A stretch of 64,000 nucleotides of DNA from Myxococcales bacterium (GCA_021787845.1 JAJYLH010000005.1:150658-214657); one strand, 5' to 3'. Shown: positions 19,301 to 29,674, counted from the stretch's first letter. Notes: a model not told the origin generated them from the sequence alone. Numbers and translations: made by a program.

Positions 19301-20268
19301 CCGGCCTCGGCCCGCGCGGGGACCCGCGGCGGTGCCGGCCAGAGCCGCCGCACTTCTTGAGCGAGAGCGCTTCGGTCGAGCGACAGCCCTTCCCGTTGGC
19401 AGGACCGGCGCAGCGCGTGGAGGAAGCCGCCCGCGGTCTGGAAGCGCCGGTCCCGGTCCGAGGCGAGCGCGCGCACGCACATCCGCTCGAAGACCACGGG
19501 AATCGCCCGGTCGACCGACCTCAAGGGCGGTGCCGCGCCCTCCGCGACCTGGCGCAGCGTCTCGAACTGGTTCTCCCGTTCGAACAGGGGCCGGTCGGCG
19601 AAGAGCTCCCAGAGGAGGATGCCGGCGGAGAACAGGTCGCTGCGCGGGTCGAGCGCCGGCCGGCCCCTCACCTGCTCGGGCGACATGTACGCCGGGGTTC
19701 CCCGCAGCGCTCCTGCCCGGTGGCGGGGGGTCTCGCCCTGCCGCTCGGCGACCCCGAAGTCGATGAGCTTGGCGACGCCGCCGGGGCTCGCGACCAGGTT
19801 GAGCGGGTTGACGTCGCGATGGATGATCGGCGGCTCGCCGGGGACGCCGGCGCCCGAATGCAAGAAGTCGAGCGCGTCCAACAGGTCCGCCACCGCGACG
19901 AGCCCCGCGGCGAGGTCGAGCCGGCTCCTGCGCTCGCGCGCGCGCGCCGCCAGCGCCCCCAGGGTGTCGCCGCCGACCAGCTCCTGGACGATGAAGTAGT
20001 CGCGCCCGACGCGAAGGAGGTCGTAGGTGCGCACGAGGTTCGGGTGCTGGGCGAGCGCCCCCAGCCGCGCCTCGGCGAGGAAGAGGTCGACGTACGCCGA
20101 ATGGGTCCGGTGCATCGGCAGGAGCCGCTTGAGCACCACCTCCTGCCCCGCCGCCGGACCGGACCGCGCCCGCGCCCGATAGATCTCCGCCATCCCGCCG
20201 ACCGCGAGCCGGCCCAGCACCTCGTAGTCGGTAAGCTCCGGCAGACTCGGCATCGTCTCATTCCGCAT
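19297..20268 (-). CDS. Serine/threonine protein kinase
   Basis: YEVLGRLAVGGMAEIYRARARSG, IIHRDVNPLNLVASPGGVAKLIDFGVAE, GTPAYMSPEQVRG. Confidence 0.93.
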   Translation of the reverse strand: MRNETMPSLPELTDYEVLGRLAVGGMAEIYRARARSGPAAGQEVVLKRLLPMHRTHSAYVDLFLAEARLGALAQHPNLVRTYDLLRVGRDYFIVQELVGGDTLGALAARARERRSRLDLAAGLVAVADLLDALDFLHSGAGVPGEPPIIHRDVNPLNLVASPGGVAKLIDFGVAERQGETPRHRAGALRGTPAYMSPEQVRGRPALDPRSDLFSAGILLWELFADRPLFERENQFETLRQVAEGAAPPLRSVDRAIPVVFERMCVRALASDRDRRFQTAGGFLHALRRSCQREGLSLDRSALAQEVRRLWPAPPRVPARAEAG

Positions 20269-20482
20269 CGGGAGGGCGCGAGGGCCGCCGGTCCGGACGG
20301 GAAGGCTCTTTCGTACCGCGCGCCGGCCTCGGCGTAAAGCGTCTGGCGGCCCTCGATGCGCGGCGCCCGCTTTCGCAATGAGCTCTCACCCGTCGGAGCG
20401 TCTTCGTCCCGTCTGCGAACTTGGCGCGGGGGCTTGCGCCCGCAACCCGATCGATCCGGCTCGGACCAGTAGTGCCGGCCCT

Positions 20483-20520
20483 CTGGCCCGGCACCAGAAG
20501 ATTCTTTCGTGCCGGGCCAG
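20483..20520. terminator. Perfect 12-bp inverted repeat (CTGGCCCGGCAC ... GTGCCGGGCCAG), 14-nt loop; possible terminator/mRNA hairpin
   Basis: Arms 20483-20494 and 20509-20520 are exact reverse complements; located downstream of the minus-strand radical SAM gene. No clear U-tract. Confidence 0.5.
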
Positions 20521-20623
20521 CGGGACCGGGCTCGCTCGAAGACCATGCGGACACCCGCTCCCCGTGCGGCGATTCTGCCCTTCCATCATCCGGATGCTTT
20601 CGAACCTGGCCCGGCCGCCGGTC

Positions 20624-21709
20624 TCACTGCGCGGCAGCGCTCCCGGGTGGCTGGGGCGACTCCGCCGGCACCGGCGCCATTTCGTCCCAACCGCGCCGCC
20701 GGACGTAGTTCGCCCACACGCCTTCGCACACCGCGTCGTAGCGACACCCCCGGCAAGCGTCCCGCTTGACCCGCCGCGCCAAATCGAGGTCCGCGCGCTC
20801 CAGGCGCACGAGCCCTTTCATCACGCCCTCGCCTTCGCGCGGACGCTGGTCGAAGCCTTCGAGCAACTCGCTGCCCGCACCGAGCTGCGCCTCGTCGAGC
20901 CCCCGCTCGTAGTGCAGGTGCTTCTCGATGTAGCCGCGGTGGAAGTCGGGGATGCTTTCGGTCGTGCACAGAGGGATGTCGACGAGAAACACGTTCGGCC
21001 GCTCGCCATCGACCCTCTCCAGGAACTCGCGGAAGGCGGCAGCGGTATCGGTGTACGTCGGGAAGATCTGGTCGAAGTAGGTGTCCGCGCGGCCGTTCAC
21101 CTGCATCACGTTGACGACGACCTGGTCGACGCCGTGCGCGACGAGGAAGCGGAACAGCTCGACGAGATGCGGCAGGTTGCGGCCGGTCAGCACCGTCGAA
21201 GAGTGCAGGTCGATCCCCAAGGGTTTGAGCCTCGCGACCGAGTCGATGCCGGCGACCGTCTGCTCGAACGAGCCGGGCGTGCGGGTGAGGCCCTCGTGGA
21301 GCTTCTTCTCGTGGCCATGAATCGACACGTAGAACCGGTTCATCCCCGCCTTCGCCAGCGCCCCCGCGTACGGCGGGTACGACAGGCGGCGGGCGTTGGT
21401 CATCACGCTGACGCGGGGGTAGCCGAGCTCACGCGCCCAACTCGCGAATCGCGGCAACTCCGGACGCAAGGTCGGCTCGCCGGAGGTGAAGCAGACCTCC
21501 TCGGCGCCCCGGTGCGCCTCGAGAATCCAGCGGACCCGCTCGGAGGTCATCCCCGAGTTGCTCTGGTAGCGCCAATCCCGGTCCTCTTCCATGCAGAAGA
21601 GGCAGTTGTTGTTGCAGGTCGGGCCGATGGAGACGTGCACGCGGGTCTCCCGCGCGCGTAGCCGCTCCACCACGGAACGCTCGGCGACCGGCGGCGATAG
21701 CGACCCCAC
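20624..21709 (-). CDS. Radical SAM protein with C-terminal Cys-rich (SPASM-like) segment
   Basis: IGPTCNNNCLFCMEEDRDW (CxxxCxxC), CFTSGEPTLRPEL, C-terminal CRGCRYDAVCEGVWANYV. Confidence 0.88.
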   Translation of the reverse strand: MGSLSPPVAERSVVERLRARETRVHVSIGPTCNNNCLFCMEEDRDWRYQSNSGMTSERVRWILEAHRGAEEVCFTSGEPTLRPELPRFASWARELGYPRVSVMTNARRLSYPPYAGALAKAGMNRFYVSIHGHEKKLHEGLTRTPGSFEQTVAGIDSVARLKPLGIDLHSSTVLTGRNLPHLVELFRFLVAHGVDQVVVNVMQVNGRADTYFDQIFPTYTDTAAAFREFLERVDGERPNVFLVDIPLCTTESIPDFHRGYIEKHLHYERGLDEAQLGAGSELLEGFDQRPREGEGVMKGLVRLERADLDLARRVKRDACRGCRYDAVCEGVWANYVRRRGWDEMAPVPAESPQPPGSAAAQ

Positions 21710-21805
21710 CCCGCGGATGGTCGGCCGTTTTCGAAATCGCGGTCAAGCGGGAGCGGACCGGCCGGCCGGGCGCTCGACGGCGACCCCGGGGGTCCTCCCA
21801 AAACA

Positions 21806-21869
21806 GGGGGTCGAAGTATACTGCATATTTCGGCGCGGCATCGCCAAGACACGCAGTTTACTGCGACCC
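21806..21869. promoter_or_regulatory. Paired inverted operator-like sites in the divergent radical-SAM/aldehyde-dehydrogenase promoter region
   Basis: GGGGTCGAAGTATACTGC (21806-21823) versus GCAGTTTACTGCGACCCC (21852-21869): inverted repeats matching 16/18; each arm is itself palindromic (AGTATACT; GCAGTTTACTGC). Confidence 0.5.
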
Positions 21870-21943
21870 CGCTTTGGGCGCCTTGCGACCCCGCCCCGCG
21901 CTGGGCTAGGGTCCGCCGCCCCACGGTCGGAAGGAGCTCTTCG

Positions 21944-23428
21944 ATGGCCATCGAGCGGATCGGCAACTTCATCGACGGCGCCTGGGTGCCGCCGACCACC
22001 GGCGAGTACGCGCCGAACGTGAACCCGGCCGACACGAACGACGTGCTCGCCGAGGCGCCCCTCTCGGGCTCCGACGACGCGAAGGCAGCCTTCGACGCTG
22101 CCGAGCGGGCGTTCCCCTCCTGGAGGGCGACACCGCCGCCGAAGCGCGCGCGGTACATCGCCCGGGCCTTCACCATCCTCACCTCGCGCCTGGACGAGGT
22201 CGCCCGCGCGATGTGCCGCGAGGAAGGGAAAGTCCTTTCCGAGGCGAAGGGCGAGGTGCAGAAGGGCCTGAACCTGCTCGAGTTCTACGCGGGCGAGGGT
22301 TTTCGCCTACACGGGAAGACGTTGCCGTCGGAGATGGCGAGAACCTTGACCTACACCCTCCGGGAGCCGGTGGGGCCGGTGGCGCTGGTCAGCCCCTGGA
22401 ACTTCCCGTTCGCGATCCCCGTCTGGAAGTCGGCACCGGCGCTGGTCGCCGGCTGCCCTGTCGTCCTCAAGCCGGCACAGCTCACCCCGCTGTCGGCGAA
22501 GCTGATGGCCGACGCCTATCAGGAAGCGGGGCTCCCCCGGGGGGTGTTCAACCTGGTCTACGGTCGCGGCAGCACCGTCGGGCGGCTCTTGGTCGACGAC
22601 GAGCGGGCGCGGGCGGTCAGCTTCACCGGCTCGAACGAAATCGGCATCGACATCTACACCCGGGCCGCCCGGCGCGGTGCCCGGGTCACCTGCGAGATGG
22701 GCGGGAAGAACCCGGTGGTGGTCCTCGACGACGCGGACCTCGACCTGGCGGTGGAAGGCATCGTCGCCGGCGCGTTCGGGTCGACCGGCCAGCGCTGCAC
22801 CGCGACCAGCCGCCTGATCGTCACCGGCGGCATCCACGACGCGCTGGTCGAACGGCTCAAGAGCCGGGCGAGAGCGCTCAAGGTCGGCAACGGCCTGGAG
22901 CCGGGCGTCGAGATGGGCCCGGCGGTCGACCAGGTGCAGCTCGCGCAGGACCTCGCGGCGATCGAGCAAGCGCAGGGCGATGGGGCGAAGCTCGAGACCG
23001 GCGGCCGGCGCTTGACCGAGGGTGCCCTCCAGCGAGGGTTCTTCGTCGAGCCGACCGTCTTCACCCAGGTGACTCCCGGCAGCGCTCTCGCTCAGGAGGA
23101 GGTCTTCGGCCCGGTGCTGGCGGTCCTGAAGGCCGGCAGCTTCGACGAGGCGCTCGCCCTCGCCAACAACGTCCGCTACGGCCTCGCCTCCAGCATCTAC
23201 ACGCGCTCGGCCAACGCCGCGATGCGGTTCATCGAGGGCTCCGAGGTGGGGATGGTGCACGTGAACCAGGCCACCGTGGGCGGCGAGGCGCAGCTTCCGT
23301 TCGGCGGCGTCAAGAAGACCGGCGTCGGGGAGAAGGAGATGGCCGAGGAGGGCTTGAACTTCTTCACCCACCTGAAGACGGTCTTCTTCGACTACACGGG
23401 CTCACGGCGGGAGACGAACATCTACTGA
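21944..23428 (+). CDS. NAD(P)-dependent aldehyde dehydrogenase (succinate-semialdehyde dehydrogenase-like)
   Basis: [77 protein letters not shown]. Confidence 0.94.
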   Translation: MAIERIGNFIDGAWVPPTTGEYAPNVNPADTNDVLAEAPLSGSDDAKAAFDAAERAFPSWRATPPPKRARYIARAFTILTSRLDEVARAMCREEGKVLSEAKGEVQKGLNLLEFYAGEGFRLHGKTLPSEMARTLTYTLREPVGPVALVSPWNFPFAIPVWKSAPALVAGCPVVLKPAQLTPLSAKLMADAYQEAGLPRGVFNLVYGRGSTVGRLLVDDERARAVSFTGSNEIGIDIYTRAARRGARVTCEMGGKNPVVVLDDADLDLAVEGIVAGAFGSTGQRCTATSRLIVTGGIHDALVERLKSRARALKVGNGLEPGVEMGPAVDQVQLAQDLAAIEQAQGDGAKLETGGRRLTEGALQRGFFVEPTVFTQVTPGSALAQEEVFGPVLAVLKAGSFDEALALANNVRYGLASSIYTRSANAAMRFIEGSEVGMVHVNQATVGGEAQLPFGGVKKTGVGEKEMAEEGLNFFTHLKTVFFDYTGSRRETNIY

Positions 23429-23500
23429 CCGCTGATGGCCTTTCCCCCTCGACGCCGCGGGCGCTTGTGCGTTCGCCCGACCGGACGCAACATCGGCTTC

Positions 23501-24088
23501 ATGACGCGCTCTGGCGCCTTCGCGCTCGCCCTCGTTGTCGTGCTCACGGGCTGTGTGACCACGACCGTGCAAGCTCCGGCCGCGCCGCCGCTGCCGAGCT
23601 ACGTCGCCATCGACGCGGGCCTGATGTCGGCGTACACGAAGAACACCCACCCTCCGAACCCGGCGCAGGACGCGGTGGAGAACCCGGCGGTCGGGCCGGG
23701 CACCAGCATCGCCATCGACTGGGGCGGCTTCCAGAGCAAGTACGTCGCGGCGGGAACCCTCATCGGCATCAGCCGCGCGGTCCCGAGCGACGGGGTGGCG
23801 CTTCTGCTCGGCGGGGGGACCCAGTTCCACATCCCCATCGGGCCGAGATTCCTGCTCATTCCGGCGATCGACCTCGGCTACCGGATCACCGGCGGCGAAA
23901 ACGGCACCCCGGGCGGCTTCGGCCTCGCGACCTACGCTTCCCTCGCCGGCGCCTTCCGGTTCGACCGGAACAAGCTCTACGCCGGGCTCGATGCGGAAAC
24001 GCCTCTGTTCGTTCAGGATCCGGTCAACCAGAAGATCAGCTTCGTGCCAGCGCTCGAGGTGAAAGCGCTGTTTGGATTCTACTACTGA
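23501..24088 (+). CDS. Putative lipoprotein of unknown function
   Basis: ATG at 23501 gives MTRSGAFALALVVVLTGCVTTT (lipobox LTGC) and a continuous 195-aa frame. Confidence 0.65.
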   Translation: MTRSGAFALALVVVLTGCVTTTVQAPAAPPLPSYVAIDAGLMSAYTKNTHPPNPAQDAVENPAVGPGTSIAIDWGGFQSKYVAAGTLIGISRAVPSDGVALLLGGGTQFHIPIGPRFLLIPAIDLGYRITGGENGTPGGFGLATYASLAGAFRFDRNKLYAGLDAETPLFVQDPVNQKISFVPALEVKALFGFYY

Positions 24089-25804
24089 ACGTTCCGCGCC
24101 GGCACGGCCGTCCGGGAGGCGCAAGGTGCAGGCCTCCTCCACCTTGCGGGGCCGGAGCTCGTCCCGACCGGGGCGACAGCGACGGAATTGATCGTCTCGT
24201 TCAAGCCGGATGAACGAAATCGCACGTTGAACGGCCTTCCTTCGCCTCCCCGCGCAAGACACGTCCTCATCGCGCAGGGCTTGGGCGGGCGCGCCGGAAA
24301 CAACCGCTCCGGATGTGGATTCTCTTGAACCGTCGAGCCGGGCGCCAGGCGGACCGTCACCGGTTTGACGGCCGGCGTGTCTGCCGCCTGCTCTTCCGAT
24401 GGTGAGGTGCGCGATTTCAAGTTTGAACGCGAGATGGAGCCGCCTCGTCGTAACGCTGGACGCGCTCGCGTGTCGGTCCGGCGCAGCGCATCGCGTGGAG
24501 GCGGGTGGTTTGACGGAGTTTTCAAGACGCACTGCGGCAATTTCCGGTCGTCTGCGCGCCAGAATCCGGCTGGAGGCCCGTTTGAGGCGCTACAGAGGCA
24601 CTTCCAGCGCAGACCGCGCTGGCGAGCCCAGCTCGGCACGCAACGTGCAAGCTGATCGGGCGTTCGGGAAACCCGCGGCGCGATGAAGCCGATGACGGCC
24701 TCGGGACATCTCAAGGACGCTAAGGCGAGGAGGGGTTGGAATTCCTGTCCGGCCGTCGGGTGTTGCCGGCGTGCGGGCCGAAGGCGACGGCTTTCGACCG
24801 GGACCTCGCTCGCGGAACTCTCAAGGGTGATGTTCGCCGACGCGGACGGTGGTGTCGTTCGAAGGCGTCCGGCGAACCGAAACGGAGCGCGAGAGAAGAC
24901 GAGAAGCGCTCGAAGGAGGCAGCGGCGGGTCGACCGCCGAGACTTTTTCCGGGACGGGCCCGACACCGCGGCCTTGTCCGGAGCAGCCCGGGGCTCCTGC
25001 CATTCCCCGATCGGCTGCTCGCGCGCGAGCTCTCGTGGGTGAAGCTGACCCCTGGGAGCCCCTGCCAGAACGCGCGCCCCGCCCCCCCGTGATGGTCTTT
25101 CACCGGACCTCCGGGGGTGGCGGCGTTTCTCCGGCAGAGCGCCCGAGAAGAGCCCTTCGTCGCACCGCTCTTCCCGCGGGCCGCCCGCCTGCGGGCTTTT
25201 CCCCGCCGTCCTGGGCGAGAGGCGTGGCGAAAGCCTGAACGCCACGCGCACCCCCCGCGGATTTCGGGAAGCCGGGCGGGAGCGCTCCGGGGTCGGTCTT
25301 CGAGGGCGGACTCGTCTCGGTGGCTCCGTCACGCGAGGACGAGGGCCGGCCGCCGGTAGCGCTCCCGCCTGGCGATGCCGACTTCCGGTACCGCTTTCGT
25401 GTAGCGGCTCCGGTGCCGGTAGGCAGTGGCCTTCCGTTCCGCCTCGACGGCAATATCCCATAACAAGAATCAACGCGGGCTCGCCCGCCCTTCCGCCCGG
25501 CCCCTCCCGGAGTGGCGGAGCACACCCTGTGGGTAATCTGGGGATCGACCGGAATCGAACCATCGCCGACACGCGAATCCGGACGCCGCGTCGGGCGTGC
25601 ACCCCATCCGGGCGCGGCGGCCGCCCCTGGTTTTCGAGGGCGTCGCGGGCTCGGAGGCCTCGGTTGTCCCCAGGCGTTCACGACGTGCACACGGCCGGCG
25701 GCCGAGTTCTGCGGATTGTGGACAACTTCCGCCAGGTCTCGCGGCTCCCGGCGGGGGTCGAGCCGGTTCCGCGACCTCGGGCGAGCCGTTCCTCAAGGCG
25801 GCGC

Positions 25805-25833
25805 TTGACAAGGGCGGGCCATCTCTCTAGAAG
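25805..25833 (+). promoter_or_regulatory. Putative sigma70-type promoter of rpsT
   Basis: TTGACA (25805-25810), 17-bp spacer, TAGAAG (25828-25833), ~80 bp upstream of the rpsT start. Confidence 0.55.
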
Positions 25834-25911
25834 GCGCATCCCTTGCTGGCGGGGCGCCGGCCGATCGCTCATCTTCGACGTCGCGCCCTTTTTTCGAGAG
25901 GTGACGAGTCC

Positions 25912-26196
25912 GTGGCGAACATCAAGTCCGCAGCCAAGCGCGCCCGCCAATCGGTGAAGCGGCACGACCGCAACAAGTCGATCTCGTCGGGGGTCAAGGG
26001 TCAGGTCCGCAAGACCCGCGAGGCGATCGCGACCAAGGACGCTGCCGCCATCGACGCCGAGCTGAAAGCCGCGATGTCCTCGCTGGAGAAGGCTGCCTCG
26101 AAGGGCGTGCTCCACAAGCGCAACGCGGCCCGGCGCATCGGCCGGCTCGCCCGCGCCGCTCACGCCGCGAAGTCCGGCGGCCAGGCCCAAGAGTAA
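25912..26196 (+). CDS. rpsT: 30S ribosomal protein S20
   Basis: GTG start at 25912: MANIKSAAKRARQSVKRHDRNKSISSGVKGQVRKTREAI...KGVLHKRNAARRIGRLARA. Confidence 0.96.
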   Translation: MANIKSAAKRARQSVKRHDRNKSISSGVKGQVRKTREAIATKDAAAIDAELKAAMSSLEKAASKGVLHKRNAARRIGRLARAAHAAKSGGQAQE

Positions 26197-26245
26197 AACG
26201 CGCCCGCTCTTCCACCCTCGCGCGCTCGCTGGCCCCTCCCTGGCG

Positions 26246-26719
26246 TTGGTGGCAGGAGCGGTGCTGGTATCCGGTTGCGGTTACGCCTTCGTCGCGGGAC
26301 GCGGCCTCGCGTCGGTGAGCGGCGGGCGGCCGGTGAGGGTCGGCGCCTTCCAGAACGACAGCAGCGACGCGGACGCGGCGGTTTCGCTCGCGCGCGCGAC
26401 CGGGCGGGCGCTGGCGGCGCGCGGGCTCGCCGGACCGGGTGGCCTCTCGCTCTCGGGCGAGGTCGAGGCGGTCGCGAGCTTTCCGGTGGCGGTGAGCGCG
26501 CCGGTGCAGAACCAGAACGTGCAGCTCTGGCGGGCGACGGTGCGGGTGCGATTCGTGCTGAGCGACGCGGCCGGCGCCCGGGTGCTGGCGCGCGCGACGG
26601 TGGCGGAGAGCGAGGACTACCGGCCGGGCGCCGACATCGAGGCGACCGAGGCTGCGCGCAAGCTGGCTCTCGCCCGCGCTTTCGAGCGCTGCGCCGAAGA
26701 CGGCCTCGACCGGCTCTAG
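26246..26719 (+). CDS. lptE: LptE-like LPS-assembly lipoprotein
   Basis: Lipobox VSGCGYAFVAGRG..., short LptE-type architecture; start uncertain. Confidence 0.65.
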   Translation: MVAGAVLVSGCGYAFVAGRGLASVSGGRPVRVGAFQNDSSDADAAVSLARATGRALAARGLAGPGGLSLSGEVEAVASFPVAVSAPVQNQNVQLWRATVRVRFVLSDAAGARVLARATVAESEDYRPGADIEATEAARKLALARAFERCAEDGLDRL

Positions 26720-26794
26720 GCGGCCGCGCACTCGCGGCGAGGGGAAGCCCTGCCGCCCACCGAATCGGCGACCGCGCTGCTTCGCCCTCGCGTC

Positions 26795-26821
26795 GATCGG
26801 ACCGATCGGTCGAATCGACCC
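26795..26821. repeat. 9-bp GATCSGWCS tandem array, locus 1 (degenerate, ~3 units)
   Basis: GATCGGACC GATCGGTCG AATCGACCC between convergent lptE-like and serA. Confidence 0.7.
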
Positions 26822-26835
26822 CAGCGGGCCCAGCG

Positions 26836-28059
26836 CTAGTCGAGAATCCGGGTCCGGATGCTGGTGGGGAGCGCCGCCACCTTCTCGTGCACCTCGGCCG
26901 AGAGGTGCCGGGCGAGGTCCATCACGAGGTAGCCGACCTGGGGATCGGTCGCGAGCACCTGCGCCTCGATGTTCGCGTTGGCGTCGGAGACGATGCGGTT
27001 GATGTCCCGCAGGACGCCCGGAACGTTCTGGTGCACGTTGAGGATGCGGTGGGCGGCAGGGGTCTTGGGCAGCTCGACCTGGGGGAAGTTCACCGCGTGG
27101 GTGGTCGCGCCCGAGGCGAGGAAGCGGGCGAGGCTCGAGCCCACCTCGCGGCCGATCGCCTCCTGCGCCTCCTCGGTGGACCCGCCGACGTGCGGGGTGA
27201 GGATGACGTTCGAAAGACCCCGGAGCTCCGACTCGAACCCGTCCGAATTCCCGCCCGGCTCCTCGGGGTAGACGTCGATGGCCGCGCCGGCGAGCCGCAT
27301 CTCCGCGAGCGCCCGGGCAAGCGCCGGAATCACCACCACGTTCCCCCGGCTCGCGTTGAGTAGGCACGCTCCCGGCCGCATCGCCGCGAGCTCCCGCTCG
27401 CCAATCATCTCCTTGGTCTGCGGTGTCGCCGGCACGTGCAGGGTGACGAAATCCGACTCCCCGAACAGCTCCGGGAGCGACGCGACCGGCCGGTTGTTCC
27501 CCATCGGCAGCTTCGGCGTGATGTCGAAGAACAGAACGCGCATCCCCACCGCCTCGGCGAGCACGCCCACCTGCGAGCCGATGTGGCCGTAGCCGACGAT
27601 CCCCAGGGTCTTGCCGCGGACCTCGTGGGAGCCGGCGGCGGACTTCTTCCACCGGCCGAGGTGCACGTCCCGGGAGAAATCGCCGAGGCGGCGGGAGAGC
27701 GCGATCACCTCGGAGAGAATCAGCTCGGCCACCGACCGGGTGTTGGAGAAGGGCGCGTTGAAGACGGGGACGCCGCCGGCCTTCGCCGCCTCCAGGTCGA
27801 CCTGGTTGGTGCCGATGCAGAAGCAGCCGAGCACCACCAGGTCCGCCGCCCGGGCGAGAACCTCCCGGGTGACGTGGGTCTTCGACCGGATGCCGAGGAG
27901 GTGAACCCCTTCGAGCTTCGCGGCCAACTCGTCCCCCTGGAGCGCTTTCGGGAGCAGCTCGACTTCGAGCCCCTCGGCGGCCAACAGGTCCCGGGCGACC
28001 GGGGAGATGCCTTCCAAGAGCAGGGCGCGCAGCTTCTTCGGTTCGTCGACGGCGGTCAT
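26836..28059 (-). CDS. serA: D-3-phosphoglycerate dehydrogenase
   Basis: [51 protein letters not shown]-terminal ACT domain [25 protein letters not shown]. Confidence 0.95.
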   Translation of the reverse strand: MTAVDEPKKLRALLLEGISPVARDLLAAEGLEVELLPKALQGDELAAKLEGVHLLGIRSKTHVTREVLARAADLVVLGCFCIGTNQVDLEAAKAGGVPVFNAPFSNTRSVAELILSEVIALSRRLGDFSRDVHLGRWKKSAAGSHEVRGKTLGIVGYGHIGSQVGVLAEAVGMRVLFFDITPKLPMGNNRPVASLPELFGESDFVTLHVPATPQTKEMIGERELAAMRPGACLLNASRGNVVVIPALARALAEMRLAGAAIDVYPEEPGGNSDGFESELRGLSNVILTPHVGGSTEEAQEAIGREVGSSLARFLASGATTHAVNFPQVELPKTPAAHRILNVHQNVPGVLRDINRIVSDANANIEAQVLATDPQVGYLVMDLARHLSAEVHEKVAALPTSIRTRILD

Positions 28060-28217
28060 GCGTTCTCCGGCGCGGCGAGCGGCAGGCCCGGCGCGAGGGC
28101 CCGAGACTAGCCGATGGGGCGGGCGCCTTCGCCCCGCCGCTTTCGGCCTGTCAGATGTGCGAAGCTCCCCGGTTTGCGAACGCCCTTGGAGCGTCGCCTT
28201 CTTCGAGGAGGTTTTCG

Positions 28218-29342
28218 ATGCGTGTCCTGAATTTCAACCCCGGTCCGGCAGCGCTCCCGCTCCCCGCCTTGGAACGCGCCCGCGACGAGCTGCTCGATTT
28301 CGCCGGCACCGGCATGAGCGTGATGGAGCACAGCCACCGTGGCAAGGATTACGACGCCGTCCACACCGAGGCGATCCTGCTGATGCGCGAATTGTACGGG
28401 GTGCCCGACAGCCACGAGGTGCTGTTCATGACCGGCGGCGCCTCCCAACAGTTCGCGCAGGTGCCGCTGAGCTTCCTGAAACCCGGCGAGAGCGCCGACT
28501 ACGTCGTCACCGGCGCCTGGAGCCAGAAGGCGTTCCAGGAGGGGGAGCGGACGGCGCGGTTCGTCGGCGCGAGCGTTCGCGTGGCGGCCGACACCGGTGT
28601 CGGAGAGGGGAAGGCCCGCAGCTACACGCGCGCGGCCGGGCCGGGCGAGATCGAGGCGGACCCGAACGCCGCCTACCTCCACTTCACGACCAACGAGACG
28701 ATTCACGGCGTCCAGTTCGGCATCGACCCCCGGCGGCCCTTTCCCTCCTCGAAAGCGCCGCTGGTGGTCGACATGTCGAGCGACTTCTTGTGGCGCAAGC
28801 TCGACGTGAGCGCGTTCGACCTCGTCTACGCGGGGGCGCAGAAGAACCTGGGGCCGAGCGGGGTCACCCTGGTCATCGCGTCGAAGGCGTTCGTCGCGCG
28901 CGGGCGCGAAGACCTGCCGAAGATCCTCCAGTACCGGACCAACGCTTCCGAGCGCTCGCTCTACAACACGCCGCCGACCTTCGCCATCTACCTCGTGCGC
29001 AACGTCCTCGCCTGGGTGAAGTCCGTCGGCGGTCTCGAGGAGATAGAGCGCTTGAACCGGGAGAAAGCGGCGCTGCTCTACGACTGTTTGGACCGCTCCC
29101 CGGAGTTCTTTCGCTGCCCGGTCGCGAAGGACAGCCGCAGCGTGATGAACGTGGTCTTCCGGCTGCCGACCGAAGCGCTGGAAGCCGACCTCGTCGCGCG
29201 GGCGAAGGCGAGCGGGATGGTCGGCATCAAGGGGCACCGGTCGGTCGGCGGCCTGCGGGTCTCGCTCTACAACGCCATCCCCCTCGACGCGGTCGAGGCC
29301 CTGGTCGCGCTGCTCCAGGCGTTTGCGAAGCAGCACGGCTAG
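28218..29342 (+). CDS. serC: Phosphoserine aminotransferase
   Basis: [61 protein letters not shown]. Confidence 0.96.
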   Translation: MRVLNFNPGPAALPLPALERARDELLDFAGTGMSVMEHSHRGKDYDAVHTEAILLMRELYGVPDSHEVLFMTGGASQQFAQVPLSFLKPGESADYVVTGAWSQKAFQEGERTARFVGASVRVAADTGVGEGKARSYTRAAGPGEIEADPNAAYLHFTTNETIHGVQFGIDPRRPFPSSKAPLVVDMSSDFLWRKLDVSAFDLVYAGAQKNLGPSGVTLVIASKAFVARGREDLPKILQYRTNASERSLYNTPPTFAIYLVRNVLAWVKSVGGLEEIERLNREKAALLYDCLDRSPEFFRCPVAKDSRSVMNVVFRLPTEALEADLVARAKASGMVGIKGHRSVGGLRVSLYNAIPLDAVEALVALLQAFAKQHG

Positions 29343-29368
29343 CCGCACTTTCGGGATCGGAGGCTCCG

Positions 29369-29569
29369 ATGCCGATGGATCGCGGCACCACGCGACAGGC
29401 ACGCCGGGTGTTCGGGTCGCGCGACGAAGCGCCCGCGCCGCCGGCCGCCAAGACCCGCGGCGGGGAGGCTCCGGCGCCGCCGCCCGGCCATCCGCGCCCG
29501 GGTCCGAGGCCCGGCGACCTCGGCGGCGAGCTGTTCCCGGAAGGCTCGGACCGTCCGCCGCACCGGTGA
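29369..29569 (+). CDS. Small Pro/Arg-rich hypothetical protein
   Basis: ATG preceded by GGAGG-like RBS (ggaggctccg); MPMDRGTTRQARRVFGSRDEAPAPPAAKTRGG..., 66 aa. Weak. Confidence 0.35.
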   Translation: MPMDRGTTRQARRVFGSRDEAPAPPAAKTRGGEAPAPPPGHPRPGPRPGDLGGELFPEGSDRPPHR

Positions 29570-29674
29570 TGGGTGAACGGCGTCGCCTCGCCCGCCGCCC
29601 TGCGCGATGGAAGGCGGCGAGGCCGGCTACGACCGTTATGTCGTAGCCTGGCGTTCCTTTTGGGGAGGCTTTCG

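Noticed and set aside
24082-25602. 506-aa minus-strand ORF in the rpsT-upstream gap
   Set aside because: No recognisable domain, compositionally low-complexity, no RBS support; treated as non-coding pending BLASTX.
25538-25900. tmRNA or complete tRNA gene near 25.54 kb
   Set aside because: TTCGATTCC-like T-loop and CCA-like end present on the minus strand, but no matching acceptor 5' strand at tRNA (~75 nt) or tmRNA (~350 nt) distance and no tag-peptide frame.
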